Shown here in pieces: positions 31,954 to 41,521 of a DNA stretch of 53,383 bases. The stretch is from Flavobacteriales bacterium (GTDB taxonomy: Bacteria; Bacteroidota; Bacteroidia; Flavobacteriales; Flavobacteriaceae). The notes under the pieces were generated by a model that was given only the letters and a program-made list of their open reading frames with translations, made no database searches and had not been told where the DNA came from. The stretch is from contig JAGXRF010000031.1 of the NCBI GenBank assembly GCA_018335925.1, forward strand, positions 1 through 53,383, written 5' to 3'. Within the stretch, counting starts at the first letter, position 1; each line of letters begins with the position of its first letter. Position numbers and translations under genes: made by a program.

Positions 31954-32519
31954 AGATATTAGTAATAGATAATTATGATTCGTTTGTTTTTAATTTGGTG
32001 CACTACTTACATGCTTTAGAAGTAGAAGAAGTAGTGGTAGTTAAAAACGACCAATTTACTCTAGATTATCCGGAGCAATTTGACAAAATATTATTGTCAC
32101 CAGGACCAGGTTTGCCTGAAGAAGCGGGTTTGATGATGCAAGTAATCCAAAAATATGCCTCTACCAAAAGTATTTTAGGCGTTTGTTTGGGACACCAAGC
32201 ATTGGGATTACATTTTGGAGCACAATTAGAAAACTTATCCAAACCCTTACATGGCATGGCAAGCAAAGTAAAGGTGGAAAATAATGCACTTTTTAAAGCA
32301 TTGCCAAAAACTTTTAAAGTCGGACATTACCATTCTTGGGTAGTAAAAGAGGAAACTCTGTCAAACACTCCACTACAAATCACAGCCAAAAGCGAAAATG
32401 GGTTGGTGATGGCCATGCAACATCAAACCCTTCCGATTTTCGGAGTGCAATTCCACCCCGAATCCATCTTAACCGAACACGGACATGCTATATTGCAAAA
32501 CTGGTTAAATTTTGAATAA
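31950..32519 (+). CDS. trpG: Anthranilate synthase component II, glutamine amidotransferase
   Basis: A 189-residue class I glutamine amidotransferase that supplies ammonia to TrpE. The nucleophile Cys79 is in LGVCLGHQA, and the catalytic His-Glu pair is in 'GVQFHPESILTEHG' near the C-terminus. It is not fused to TrpD. Translationally coupled to trpE. The 145 bp after it hold repeats (32670-32803) that push into the start of trpD. Confidence 0.97.
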   Translation: MKILVIDNYDSFVFNLVHYLHALEVEEVVVVKNDQFTLDYPEQFDKILLSPGPGLPEEAGLMMQVIQKYASTKSILGVCLGHQALGLHFGAQLENLSKPLHGMASKVKVENNALFKALPKTFKVGHYHSWVVKEETLSNTPLQITAKSENGLVMAMQHQTLPIFGVQFHPESILTEHGHAILQNWLNFE

Positions 32520-32669
32520 TGACAACAACAATGACAAAAAAAGTAGTTGCCTCGCTGTTTTCTTGAATTGTTATGTTTTAAATAAACAAGAATGATTTTG
32601 AAATGAAACTAATTTATTAATAAATAGGAAACATTTAAATAATAATGATACGCTTCCGCTCTCATTGGT

Positions 32670-32706
32670 CCCCCTCTCCTTTGGAGAGGGGTTAGGGGTG
32701 AGGTCA
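32670..32706. repeat. Palindromic intergenic repeat, copy A
   Basis: The core CCCCTCTCCTTTGGAGAGGGG is a palindrome, followed by TTAGGGGTGAGGTCAAAAA. This word is a familiar dispersed repeat of Bacteroidota genomes, often translated as PLSFGEGLGVRSK. Here it is non-coding, between trpG and trpD. Confidence 0.75.
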
Positions 32707-32718
32707 AAAAATACAAAT

Positions 32719-33789
32719 ATGAATAGCACTAATAATAAAACGTTTTCTGCTCCCCTCTCCTTTGGAGAGGTCCCGATACATCGGGAGGGTGTGAGGTCAA
32801 AAAGCATCCTCCCCAAACTCTACCAACACCACTACCTTAGCACCAAAGAGGCCTACGATTTAATTGTGTCAATTTCAGAAGAGGACTTTTCGGACTTGCA
32901 ATTGGCATCCATTTTATCTGCATTTAACATGCGACCTCTACATGTGCAAGAGTTGATTGGTTTTAGAAATGCTTTGCTCGATTTGGCTTTGCCAAGCCAG
33001 CTTTCGCAATACCAAGCCATGGATTTATGTGGCACAGGTGGAGATGGCAAAAACACTTTTAACATTTCTACCACAGCTGCTTTTGTAGTAGCTGCAGCCG
33101 GAATTCCCGTAGCTAAACATGGCAATTATGGAGTTTCTTCTATTTCAGGGTCAAGTAATGTATTGGAACAATTGGGCATTACTTTTACCAATGACTCCGA
33201 TGTGTTACAAAAACAATTAGAAACTATTAATTTGTGTTTTTTGCATGCTCCGTTATTTCATCCTGCAATGAAAAAAGTAGCTCCAGTGCGTAAAGGCATG
33301 GGAGTAAAAACCTTTTTCAATATTTTGGGTCCACTCGTAAATCCGGCAAAACCTATCGCACAAACTACCGGGGTTTTTAATTTAGAAACTGCCAGATTAT
33401 ACCACTATTTTCTGCAACAAAATCCGGAATTTTCCTACACCATTATCCACGATTTGGCAGGATATGATGAAGTATCGTTAACGGATAAAGTAAAAATATT
33501 TTCCAATAAAGGAGAAAACCTCATCGATTGGAGTGCTCATTTTAAAACCGTTTCAGAAGATGCTATAAGAGGAGGAAATACCTTGCAAGAAGCAGCATCC
33601 ATTTTTTGGGATATTTTACACCAAAAAGGCAGCAATGCCCAAAACCAAGTGGTGATTGCTAATGCAGCATTGGCCATTCAAACCTATAAAAAATGTAATT
33701 TGGAAGATGCCATTGCCTTAGCAGAAGAAACGCTTTTTTCTGGAAAAGCCCAACAAACCTTAACCAAATTTATCGCTTTAGCCCAATGA
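32719..33789 (+). CDS. trpD: Anthranilate phosphoribosyltransferase, with repeat-derived N-terminus
   Basis: The enzyme transfers phosphoribosyl from PRPP to anthranilate. 'DLCGTGGDGKNTFNISTTAAFVVAAAG' holds the PRPP-binding loop, with 'VAKHGNYGVSS' and 'RKGMGVKTFFNILGPLVNP' following. The family homology starts at 'ILPKLYQHHYLSTKEAYDLI' (about 32805). ATG 32719 is the first ATG and makes a 356-residue protein whose first 28 or so residues (including PLSFGEVPIHREGVRSK) are the translation of repeat copy B. GTG 32791, preceded by GGGAGG, would give the usual 332 residues and exclude most of the repeat. The start therefore remains open. It overlaps trpC by 4 bp. Confidence 0.93.
   Translation: MNSTNNKTFSAPLSFGEVPIHREGVRSKSILPKLYQHHYLSTKEAYDLIVSISEEDFSDLQLASILSAFNMRPLHVQELIGFRNALLDLALPSQLSQYQAMDLCGTGGDGKNTFNISTTAAFVVAAAGIPVAKHGNYGVSSISGSSNVLEQLGITFTNDSDVLQKQLETINLCFLHAPLFHPAMKKVAPVRKGMGVKTFFNILGPLVNPAKPIAQTTGVFNLETARLYHYFLQQNPEFSYTIIHDLAGYDEVSLTDKVKIFSNKGENLIDWSAHFKTVSEDAIRGGNTLQEAASIFWDILHQKGSNAQNQVVIANAALAIQTYKKCNLEDAIALAEETLFSGKAQQTLTKFIALAQ
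32751..32803. repeat. Palindromic repeat copy B, inside the 5' part of trpD
   Basis: It shares CCCCTCTCCTTTGGAGAGG and the end GTGAGGTCAAAAA with copy A, but carries an extra nested hairpin (TCCCGATACATCGGGA). It is in frame with trpD and encodes PLSFGEVPIHREGVRSK if ATG 32719 is used. Confidence 0.75.
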
Positions 33790-34562
33790 TATTGCAACAA
33801 ATCAAACAACACCAAATAGCTTTAAATCAAAAGCTGCAAAAAGAAGTTTCTTTGGTACAGTTAAAGGATAGTGCTTATTTTTCTGCTCCAATTCATTCTT
33901 TAAAGCAACGCTTGCAAAGTAAAAGGACCAACGGAATTATTGCAGAGTTTAAACGAAAATCGCCTTCTAAAGGCAACATCCACTTGCAAGCAAAGGTGGA
34001 AGAAGTGGTTCCTATTTACGAAAAAAACAACGTAGCTGCCATATCGGTGTTAACCAATGAGGCTTTTTTTGGGGCAGCTTCGCAGGATTTTTCTATTGCC
34101 AGAAAGTTAACCATCTTGCCTTTGCTGCGAAAAGATTTTATTGTAGAGCCTTATCAAGTGTACGAAACCAAAGCGATGGGAGCAGACGTTTTGTTGTTGA
34201 TTGCAAAAATGTTAGACCCGAATCAATTGCAAGAAATGGCTCATTTGGCAAAAGAAATTGGTTTGGAAGTTTTGGTAGAATTTCATGAAGCACAAGAAAT
34301 CATCTTACACGAAAAAACCTACATGGATTTTGCCGGAATCAACCAACGAAACTTAAATAATTTTGAAATGCATTTGCAACAAGCCAACGATTTGATGCAC
34401 TTGTTACCAAAAGAGGTTTTAAAAATTGCCGAAAGTGGCATCCAAGATGCAGCCTCTTTTAATCAATTAAAAAGCAAAGGATACGATGCCTTTTTGATAG
34501 GAGAATATTTTATGAAGTCTAATACAATGGAGGAGGCATTTAATGAACTGATTTTGAAATAA
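33786..34562 (+). CDS. trpC: Indole-3-glycerol phosphate synthase
   Basis: A 258-residue TIM-barrel enzyme that closes the indole ring. 'IIAEFKRKSPSKGNI' (catalytic Lys), 'AISVLTNEAFFGAASQDF', 'PLLRKDFIVEPYQVYE', 'NQRNLNNFE' and 'IAESGI' are all diagnostic. It overlaps trpD at ATGA. 88 bp of AT-rich, weakly repetitive sequence (CTGTGCAAATCTGTGTTATCTGTGAG) separate it from trpF. It is not fused to trpF, unlike in enterobacteria. Confidence 0.97.
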   Translation: MILQQIKQHQIALNQKLQKEVSLVQLKDSAYFSAPIHSLKQRLQSKRTNGIIAEFKRKSPSKGNIHLQAKVEEVVPIYEKNNVAAISVLTNEAFFGAASQDFSIARKLTILPLLRKDFIVEPYQVYETKAMGADVLLLIAKMLDPNQLQEMAHLAKEIGLEVLVEFHEAQEIILHEKTYMDFAGINQRNLNNFEMHLQQANDLMHLLPKEVLKIAESGIQDAASFNQLKSKGYDAFLIGEYFMKSNTMEEAFNELILK

Positions 34563-34650
34563 TTTCTGTGCAAATCTGTGTTATCTGTGAGAAAAAATAA
34601 TAAGCAAAAACCTTCAACCATCAACGAACAACAAATATCCATCAATTAAA

Positions 34651-35274
34651 GTGAAAAAAATAAAAATCTGCGGTCTATCCCATCCCAACAACCAAAAAGA
34701 AATCTTGGCTTTACAACCGGATTTTGCTGGGGTAATTTTTGCCAAAACTTCTCCAAGGTATTTTTCTGGAGATGCTTTGCCAAAAGCATCAAACGTTATT
34801 TGGGTTGCCGTTTTTGTCAACGAAACGATGGAAGAAATGATTCGCATTTGCAAAAAATTTAAAATACAAACCATTCAACTACACGGAAGCGAATCAGTAG
34901 CAGTTTGCAGTGAATTAAAATCAAAAGATTATACTGTTTTTAAAGCTTTTGGAATAGATACTACTACCAATTGGGAGGAAATTAGTCGGTATGAGAACCA
35001 CGTAGATTATTTTCTGTTCGATACCAAAGGAAAATTTGCTGGTGGCAACGGAGTGACTTTTGATTGGGATATTCTGCAAAACTATCACGGAGAAACTCCT
35101 TTTTGGTTGAGTGGTGGCTTAGGAGAAGAAAACATCAAAGATGCTTTGCGATGGCATCATCCAAAGTGTATCGGTTTAGATTTGAATAGTAAATTAGAAA
35201 AAAGTCCAGGAATAAAAAACGTTAATTTAACACAACGTATCATCGATAAAATTAGAAAATATGAAGCTAATTGA
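34651..35274 (+). CDS. trpF: Phosphoribosylanthranilate isomerase
   Basis: A 207-residue TIM-barrel enzyme for the step before TrpC. '[11 protein letters not shown]' holds the catalytic Cys, and '[18 protein letters not shown]', 'IQLHGSE' and '[17 protein letters not shown]' fit the family; '[16 protein letters not shown]' is the usual phosphate-site end. It starts with GTG at 34651; no ATG is available. Its 3' end overlaps trpB by 14 bp. Confidence 0.95.
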   Translation: MKKIKICGLSHPNNQKEILALQPDFAGVIFAKTSPRYFSGDALPKASNVIWVAVFVNETMEEMIRICKKFKIQTIQLHGSESVAVCSELKSKDYTVFKAFGIDTTTNWEEISRYENHVDYFLFDTKGKFAGGNGVTFDWDILQNYHGETPFWLSGGLGEENIKDALRWHHPKCIGLDLNSKLEKSPGIKNVNLTQRIIDKIRKYEAN

Positions 35275-36430
35275 ACCAAATGATTTAGGATATTACGGAG
35301 AATTTGGAGGAGCTTTTGTTCCGGAATTGTTGTTACCAAATATTTTAGAACTCCAAAACCAATACCTGATAATTATGTACGAAACCGATTTTCAGGAAAC
35401 CTTTCAACAGCTATTAACAGATTATGTTGGCAGACCAACTCCTTTGTACTATGCTGCCAACTTATCGAAGCATTACAATACCCAAATTTTTTTAAAACGA
35501 GAAGATTTAAACCATACCGGAGCCCATAAAATCAATAATGCCATAGGGCAAGCTTTGTTGGCTAAACGTTTAGGAAAAACCAAAATTATTGCCGAAACCG
35601 GAGCGGGTCAGCATGGAGTTGCCACTGCCACTGCTTGTGCTTTATTGGGTCTAGAATGCACAGTTTATATGGGTGCAGTAGATATCAAAAGGCAACAACC
35701 CAACGTGCAACGCATGCAAATGTTGGGTGCCAAGGTAGTTGCAGCTAACAGCGGGAGCAAAACCCTAAAAGATGCCACCAACGAAGCTATTAGAGCATGG
35801 ATTCAAGAACCAGAAAGTCATTATATTATTGGTTCGGTGGTTGGTCCTCATCCGTACCCGGATATGGTAGCAAGATTTCAATCGGTAATTAGTAAAGAAA
35901 TTAAAAAACAATTACTTCAAAAAATAGGCAACGAAAATCCGGATTATGTGATTGCTTGTGTTGGTGGTGGGAGCAATGCTATTGGAGCTTTTTATCATTT
36001 TGTAGAAAATACGAATACCAAATTAATTGCCGTAGAAGCAGCCGGATACGGAGTAGATTCCGGAAAAACTGCAGCAACTTTACTCAAAGGCACCAAAGGA
36101 ATTTTGCATGGAAGTTTGTCTTATTTGATGCAAACCCCAGATGGCCAAATTGTGGAACCACATTCGGTTTCTGCGGGGTTAGATTACCCAGGTATTGGCC
36201 CTATTCATGCACATTTGTTTGAACAACAACGAATGCAAGTAGCAGCTGTAACGGATGAAGAAGCATTAAAAGCCGGCTTCTTTTTATCCCAAATAGAGGG
36301 AATTATCCCAGCTTTAGAAACTGCACATGCTTTAGCATACCTTAACCACCAAACTTGGAAACCCAACGAAGTGGTGGTAATTAATTTATCTGGAAGAGGC
36401 GACAAAGACTTAAACACCTATCAACTATGA
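35261..36430 (+). CDS. trpB: Tryptophan synthase beta chain
   Basis: A 389-residue PLP enzyme that joins indole and serine. The PLP Lys90 is in '[14 protein letters not shown]', the phosphate-binding loop is '[10 protein letters not shown]', and '[10 protein letters not shown]' opens the protein. The residue after 'LQNQYL' is followed by a short 'IIMYETDF' segment of normal family length. The start overlaps trpF and the stop overlaps trpA (ATGA), so alpha and beta chains are made in a coupled way. This is the standard TrpB1 type. Confidence 0.97.
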   Translation: MKLIEPNDLGYYGEFGGAFVPELLLPNILELQNQYLIIMYETDFQETFQQLLTDYVGRPTPLYYAANLSKHYNTQIFLKREDLNHTGAHKINNAIGQALLAKRLGKTKIIAETGAGQHGVATATACALLGLECTVYMGAVDIKRQQPNVQRMQMLGAKVVAANSGSKTLKDATNEAIRAWIQEPESHYIIGSVVGPHPYPDMVARFQSVISKEIKKQLLQKIGNENPDYVIACVGGGSNAIGAFYHFVENTNTKLIAVEAAGYGVDSGKTAATLLKGTKGILHGSLSYLMQTPDGQIVEPHSVSAGLDYPGIGPIHAHLFEQQRMQVAAVTDEEALKAGFFLSQIEGIIPALETAHALAYLNHQTWKPNEVVVINLSGRGDKDLNTYQL

Positions 36431-37209
36431 ACCGAATAACCCAAAAATTTTTAGATAAAACCGAACCTTTGCTTTCGATTTTTTATACTGCTGGATTTCC
36501 GAATACGGAAGACACTTTGCCTATTTTACATGCTTTGGAAGAAGGAGAAGTAGATATGGTAGAGTTAGGCTTTCCGTTCTCAGACCCAATGGCAGACGGA
36601 CCGGTGATTCAGCACAGCAACCAAATTGCTTTACAAAAAGGCATGCATTTGGGATTGTTGTTTCAACAACTTCAAGGGTTCAGGAATACTTGTAATCTTC
36701 CGGTGGTGTTGATGGGGTATTTGAATCCGGTATTGCAATATGGCATCCAAGCGTTTTTGCAAGATGCTGCCAAAGTTGGAGTGGATGGAGTTTTGTTGCC
36801 AGATATGCCATTGGATTTCTTTCAACAACACTTTCAAAGTTTAATGAAAGAGTTGCGTTTGGCTCCCATTTTCTTAGTCACTCCATCAACTCTATTACAA
36901 AGAATCCAGCAAATGGATGCCTTGGGAGAAGGATTTTTGTATGTGGTTTCCTCTAACACCATCACCGGGACTGAACAAAAAAGGAATCCGTTTGAAGCCT
37001 CTTTTTTTAAAAACATCCAAGAGTTGAATCTAAAATTACCCATCATGATTGGTTTTGGAATTAAAACTCACGAAGATTTTGTTATAGCAACCCAACATGC
37101 TAAAGGAGCTATTATTGGGACATCTTTTATACAACATCTCGAAAAAAACGGAGCAAGCAAATCCTCAGTGCAAGCATTTGTGAATTCCATCCTAACATCA
37201 ACCCCTTAA
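36427..37209 (+). CDS. trpA: Tryptophan synthase alpha chain
   Basis: A 260-residue TIM barrel that cleaves indole-3-glycerol phosphate and channels indole to TrpB. The catalytic Glu is in '[19 protein letters not shown]' (the second Asp there is the partner), and '[11 protein letters not shown]' and '[11 protein letters not shown]' are also conserved. It overlaps trpB by 4 bp. 40 bp separate it from the DAHP synthase gene, and that gap contains a -7 box. Confidence 0.97.
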   Translation: MNRITQKFLDKTEPLLSIFYTAGFPNTEDTLPILHALEEGEVDMVELGFPFSDPMADGPVIQHSNQIALQKGMHLGLLFQQLQGFRNTCNLPVVLMGYLNPVLQYGIQAFLQDAAKVGVDGVLLPDMPLDFFQQHFQSLMKELRLAPIFLVTPSTLLQRIQQMDALGEGFLYVVSSNTITGTEQKRNPFEASFFKNIQELNLKLPIMIGFGIKTHEDFVIATQHAKGAIIGTSFIQHLEKNGASKSSVQAFVNSILTSTP

Positions 37210-37223
37210 ATTTTAAAAATTTC

Positions 37224-37231
37224 TACCTTTG
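37224..37231 (+). promoter_or_regulatory. Candidate -7 element before the DAHP synthase gene
   Basis: TACCTTTG matches TAnnTTTG, 18 bp before ATG 37250. No TTG at normal distance. It would allow expression apart from the trp attenuator. Confidence 0.35.
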
Positions 37232-37249
37232 AGCATTCAAAAAAATCAT

Positions 37250-38317
37250 ATGTCTCCTTGGATACAAGCATACGAAATCGATCATCCTTTGGTAATAGCC
37301 GGGCCATGTAGTGCGGAAACCGAAGAGCAAGTGCTTACCATTGCCCATGCTTTAAAAAACTCGGATGTTTCTGTGTTTAGAGCAGGTATCTGGAAGCCAC
37401 GTACACGTCCCGGTGGATTTGAAGGTGTTGGAGTTATCGGTTTAAAATGGTTGCAACGAGCTAAAGCAGAAACCGGATTACCTATGGCTATTGAAGTGGC
37501 CAACCGCAACCATGTGGAGTTGGCTTTAGAACATGATATAGATGTATTGTGGATTGGTGCACGAACCACCGTAAATCCTTTTGCAGTGCAAGAAATTGCA
37601 GATGCCCTAAGAGGTACCAACAAAACAGTGTTACTTAAAAATCCGGTAAATCCAGATTTAAGTTTGTGGATAGGTGGATTAGAGCGTTTGCATCAGGCCA
37701 ATATTTCTAATTTAGGAGTCATACACAGAGGGTTTTCTACCTACGAAAAAACCAAATATCGCAACCAGCCGGAATGGCATATTGCCATAGAATTCAAACA
37801 AAAATTTCCTGAAGTCCCGATGATTATTGATCCTTCTCATATCACAGGAAAAAGAGATATGGTGTTTCAAGTGGCACAAGAGGCATTGGATTTGAATTAT
37901 GACGGAATGATTGTTGAGACACACCACTCACCTGACAAGGCTTGGAGTGATGCAGCCCAACAAGTAACTCCAGAACATTTAAAACAAATGTTTGTTGATT
38001 GGAGGGTACGTAAGCCGGATGATGAAGCAGAAGATTTTCAAATTGCAATGCACCAGTTGCGAAAGAAAATTGACGAAATGGATTCCAGATTGTTAGAAGT
38101 GTTGGGCAAACGAATGGAGGTTGCAGAAGAAATTGGGAAATTAAAAAAAGCTAAAAATGTTTCGGTTTTACAAAGCAAAAGATGGCAGGAGGTATTAGAT
38201 AAAATGACCCAAGAAGGTGCTGAAAAAGGACTTGGACAAGAGTTTATTCTATCTATTTTTAGAGCCATCCATCAAGAGAGTATTGCACATCAAGAAAAAA
38301 TCATTTTGAAAAAGTAG
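37250..38317 (+). CDS. Bifunctional DAHP synthase / chorismate mutase (type II)
   Basis: A 355-residue fusion. Residues about 1-250 are a class I-beta DAHP synthase ('PLVIAGPCSAET', 'FRAGIWKPRTRPGGFEGVG', 'IDPSHITGKRDMV'), the first step of the shikimate pathway. Residues about 265-350 are an AroQ-type chorismate mutase ('LRKKIDEMDSRLLEVLGKRMEVAEEIGKLKK'). In such fusions the mutase domain often serves as the allosteric sensor for prephenate. The frame opens at TTG 37229, but ATG 37250 lies behind the -7 box and is preferred. It comes last in the trp operon. Confidence 0.94.
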   Translation: MSPWIQAYEIDHPLVIAGPCSAETEEQVLTIAHALKNSDVSVFRAGIWKPRTRPGGFEGVGVIGLKWLQRAKAETGLPMAIEVANRNHVELALEHDIDVLWIGARTTVNPFAVQEIADALRGTNKTVLLKNPVNPDLSLWIGGLERLHQANISNLGVIHRGFSTYEKTKYRNQPEWHIAIEFKQKFPEVPMIIDPSHITGKRDMVFQVAQEALDLNYDGMIVETHHSPDKAWSDAAQQVTPEHLKQMFVDWRVRKPDDEAEDFQIAMHQLRKKIDEMDSRLLEVLGKRMEVAEEIGKLKKAKNVSVLQSKRWQEVLDKMTQEGAEKGLGQEFILSIFRAIHQESIAHQEKIILKK

Positions 38318-38374
38318 GAAGTAAATGAATTGTATTTTGTAAGATTGCAAATTTTTTAATTCATCTATTCCTAA

Positions 38375-40024
38375 ATGAAAAACTATTACAAACTCTTACT
38401 AGCCTTTTGTTTTGCAATTCCTTTATTTGCTCAGTACAAAATTGACCAACTAGAAATGACATATGGTCCGGATTTACCAGATGATGGCCAGAAAATTGTA
38501 AAAATTATTGGAGAGTCTAACCAAAAAATTTATGCCCTTGCTTTAAAAGGGAAATCAGATTTTTACATCAAAACATTCACCTCTAAAGAAATGAAACTCA
38601 TTTCTTCTAACAAAATTGAATTGCCAACTTTAAAAGATAAAGAAGTAGATTTTGAAGAAGTTTATATGCTTGATCAAAAAGTATATGTGATTGGAAGTGT
38701 GTACGACAGTAAAGCAAAAAAGTTTATGTTAGTTGGAAATGAGGTAAATGAAAAGGGGATACTTTCTTCTAAATCACAAACTTTATTTGAAGCAGAGGTA
38801 GAAAAGAAATCTAGAAAAGGAAATTTTTATTATAAAGTTTCTCCTAACGGAAATGCATTATTGGTGATGCATACTTCCTTGTTTTTGAAAGAAGATGCGG
38901 TGAAATATGAAATCAGGTTATTTGATGAAAATTTATCACAATTATTTACCACTACTGATAAAGTTGTTTTTGACGACAAGAAAAAAGACTACGAGTTTTG
39001 GATTTCTGATTTTGAAGTAAATTACAAAGAAGATGTATTTGTGGTAATTAGTGAAGGATATCGAGATTCAAAAGCAAAGGAGAAAGTAGAAAAGTTTGAA
39101 ATTCATTCCTTTTTAGCTTCTAATAAATACCAAAAGCAAGTAACTAACATTGATATTAAAGGCAAAGAAATCATCAATTGTTCCATGATTTCTACCAATA
39201 AAAACACCATAAAATTGGTTGGGTTTTATGCCAGCGTAAGAGATAACGGAAGATCTAATAAGGAACTTAAAGGAGTATATAATGCGACTTATCACTTAGA
39301 AACTGGAAAAATTGAAAATGTGCATTTCAATGAATTTGATTTGGCAACCAAAACGAAATTAATTGGTGAACGAAGAGCCAAAAAAGGAAAAGATGTTCCG
39401 CCTCTTTACCAAATCACTCATATTATTGAAAAAAATGATGGAGGATTAATTGTGCTTTCAGAGTACCAATTGGTGTATGTAAGTTCCTCTCAAGGAATTG
39501 GGCCAATTGCCTTATCTAACGTAAGTTACATAAAAAATGAAATTATTGTTAATTCGTTTAAGCCTGATGGTACCTTGGAGTGGAGCCAAGTAGTACCAAA
39601 AGAGCAAAGAGTAATTGTTACTACCGTTTCACTTGTTTTAGCAACTTCTTTTCAAAACGGGAGTTTTGGTGTAGGAGTAGCAATGGCAATTCCACTTTCA
39701 CATTTAGGAAGCGGACCAGAATATATAGGTGCAATTCCAATGTATGAAAATGGAGTTTTACAGATTTTAATCAATGATAATCCTAAAAATAAAGGAATTA
39801 CAGATATCGAAAAAATAAGTAATCTTGGAAACCACAACAATGCCATGCCTGTTTTGTTTCAATTTGATAGCAAGGGGAATATGACAAGAAAAGATCCGGA
39901 TGAAGTAATTAAAAAAGAGTTGGTTATCCGACCTGGAATTTATTGCAGAATGGCATCTGATGAATATTTGATTTATGCTTCTCGTAAAAAAGTAGACAAA
40001 TTAGGAAGAATGTTCTTAAATTAG
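38375..40024 (+). CDS. Secreted protein of unknown function
   Basis: A 549-residue protein with a clear signal peptide (MKNYYKLLLAFCFAIPLFAQ). The mature part starts 'YKIDQLEMTYGPDLPDDGQKIVKIIG' and consists of repeated strand-turn-strand segments ('KIYALALKGKSDFYIKTF', 'GLIVLSEYQLVYVSS'), which suggests a beta-propeller, but I find no named domain. It has no lipobox and no T9SS C-terminal signal; the C-terminus is basic (SRKKVDKLGRMFLN). It lies 57 bp after the DAHP synthase gene and 25 bp before rsgA on the same strand. Its role is open. Confidence 0.7.
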   Translation: MKNYYKLLLAFCFAIPLFAQYKIDQLEMTYGPDLPDDGQKIVKIIGESNQKIYALALKGKSDFYIKTFTSKEMKLISSNKIELPTLKDKEVDFEEVYMLDQKVYVIGSVYDSKAKKFMLVGNEVNEKGILSSKSQTLFEAEVEKKSRKGNFYYKVSPNGNALLVMHTSLFLKEDAVKYEIRLFDENLSQLFTTTDKVVFDDKKKDYEFWISDFEVNYKEDVFVVISEGYRDSKAKEKVEKFEIHSFLASNKYQKQVTNIDIKGKEIINCSMISTNKNTIKLVGFYASVRDNGRSNKELKGVYNATYHLETGKIENVHFNEFDLATKTKLIGERRAKKGKDVPPLYQITHIIEKNDGGLIVLSEYQLVYVSSSQGIGPIALSNVSYIKNEIIVNSFKPDGTLEWSQVVPKEQRVIVTTVSLVLATSFQNGSFGVGVAMAIPLSHLGSGPEYIGAIPMYENGVLQILINDNPKNKGITDIEKISNLGNHNNAMPVLFQFDSKGNMTRKDPDEVIKKELVIRPGIYCRMASDEYLIYASRKKVDKLGRMFLN

Positions 40025-40049
40025 AGCAGATTTTGCTTAGGAAAAATTC

Positions 40050-41006
40050 ATGACAGGAACAGTTTACAAATCTACCGGAAGTTGGTATGTCGTCAAGTTA
40101 GAGGATGGTTCCTTTATAGATTGCCGTATCAAAGGAAAAATCAAATTACAAGGCATCAAAAGTACCAATCCAGTTGCGGTTGGAGATAAGGTAGAAATTC
40201 AATTAGAAACTTCTTCCGATAAAACCATTGGAGTGATTCAATCCATTCATGACCGAAAGAATTACATTGTTCGAAAATCGGTAAATCTATCCAAACAAAC
40301 CCACATCTTAGCATCCAATATCGATGTATTGTTGTTGGTAGTAACGGTGCATCAACCAACCACTTCTACTTCCTTTATCGATCGTTTTTTAGCAACTGCA
40401 GAAGCCTATGGAATTGATGCAGTTTTGGTGTTTAATAAAATCGATACGTTGTCTGACGAAAGTTTAGACGAACAATTATATTTACAATACTTATACTCCG
40501 AAATTGGCTATACTTGTTTACGAGTTTCTGCCATACAAGGCAAAGGTTTGGAAGAATTAAAAGAATTGATGAAAGGGAAAGTTTGTGTTTTTACTGGGCA
40601 TTCCGGAGTAGGAAAGTCCACTTTAATCAATGCCATCGAACCAACATTGCAATTGCGAACCAAGGAAATATCCGATGCCCATGCCCAAGGGCAACATACC
40701 ACCACTTTTGCAGAAATGTTTGATTTATCGTTTGGTGCAAAAATTATAGATACACCCGGAATTCGTGGATTTGGCATGGTAGACATGCAACCTCAAGAAG
40801 TTGGAGATTATTTTCCGGAATTTTTCGCATTAAAAGAACACTGTAAATTCAACAATTGTTTGCATAAAGAAGAACCTGGTTGTGCAGTGAAAGAAGCTTT
40901 AGACCATGATGAAGTTTCCTGGAGCAGGTACAAAAGTTATATGCAGATATTAGAGGGAGATGAGGAAACTTATCGTCAAGACGATTTTAAAGATATAGAG
41001 GAGTAA
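40050..41006 (+). CDS. rsgA: Ribosome small-subunit-dependent GTPase RsgA
   Basis: A 318-residue GTPase that checks late maturation of the 30S subunit. It is circularly permuted as usual for RsgA: an N-terminal OB fold, then G4 NKID (129-132), G1 GHSGVGKST (183-191) and G3 DTPG (234-237). The C-terminal zinc site has Cys265, Cys270, His272 and Cys278. ATG 40050. It heads a likely short operon with dtd and the MazG-like gene. Confidence 0.95.
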   Translation: MTGTVYKSTGSWYVVKLEDGSFIDCRIKGKIKLQGIKSTNPVAVGDKVEIQLETSSDKTIGVIQSIHDRKNYIVRKSVNLSKQTHILASNIDVLLLVVTVHQPTTSTSFIDRFLATAEAYGIDAVLVFNKIDTLSDESLDEQLYLQYLYSEIGYTCLRVSAIQGKGLEELKELMKGKVCVFTGHSGVGKSTLINAIEPTLQLRTKEISDAHAQGQHTTTFAEMFDLSFGAKIIDTPGIRGFGMVDMQPQEVGDYFPEFFALKEHCKFNNCLHKEEPGCAVKEALDHDEVSWSRYKSYMQILEGDEETYRQDDFKDIEE

Positions 41007-41063
41007 AAGTAAAATAGAAAGTTATCTAAAATTTGTCACATAAAACTTGAAACAAATAAAATA

Positions 41064-41516
41064 ATGAGAGTTTTACTGCAAAGAGTTTCCGAAGCATCTG
41101 TTCAAGTAGAACAACAAATAGTTGGAGCAATTTCTCATGGGTTACTAGTTTTGGTTGGGGTGGAAGATTTGGACACCAAAGAAGATGTGGTTTGGTTGGC
41201 AAATAAAATTACCCAACTCCGCATTTTTAACGATGCTAATGCAGTGATGAATTGCAATGTAAACGAAGTACAAGGAGAAATTTTAGTGGTAAGTCAGTTT
41301 ACTTTACACGCTTCTACCAAAAAAGGAAATAGGCCTTCTTATATTCGAGCTTCTAAGCCAGATTTTGCCATTCCAATGTACGAATCGTTGGTACAAGAGC
41401 TTCAAAAAAATATGTCGAAGCCCATACAAACCGGTGTTTTTGGAGCCGACATGAAAGTTACTTTAGTAAACGATGGTCCGGTAACAATTTGGATAGATTC
41501 AAAAAATAAAGAATAA
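41064..41516 (+). CDS. dtd: D-aminoacyl-tRNA deacylase
   Basis: A 150-residue enzyme that removes D-amino acids from mischarged tRNAs. The family's active-site motifs are plain: 'SQFTLHAST' and the Gly-Pro motif 'NDGPVTIWID' at the C-terminus, plus the opening 'MRVLLQRVSEASV'. The length is normal. A five-base gap separates it from the MazG-like gene. Confidence 0.96.
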   Translation: MRVLLQRVSEASVQVEQQIVGAISHGLLVLVGVEDLDTKEDVVWLANKITQLRIFNDANAVMNCNVNEVQGEILVVSQFTLHASTKKGNRPSYIRASKPDFAIPMYESLVQELQKNMSKPIQTGVFGADMKVTLVNDGPVTIWIDSKNKE

Positions 41517-41521
41517 AAATT

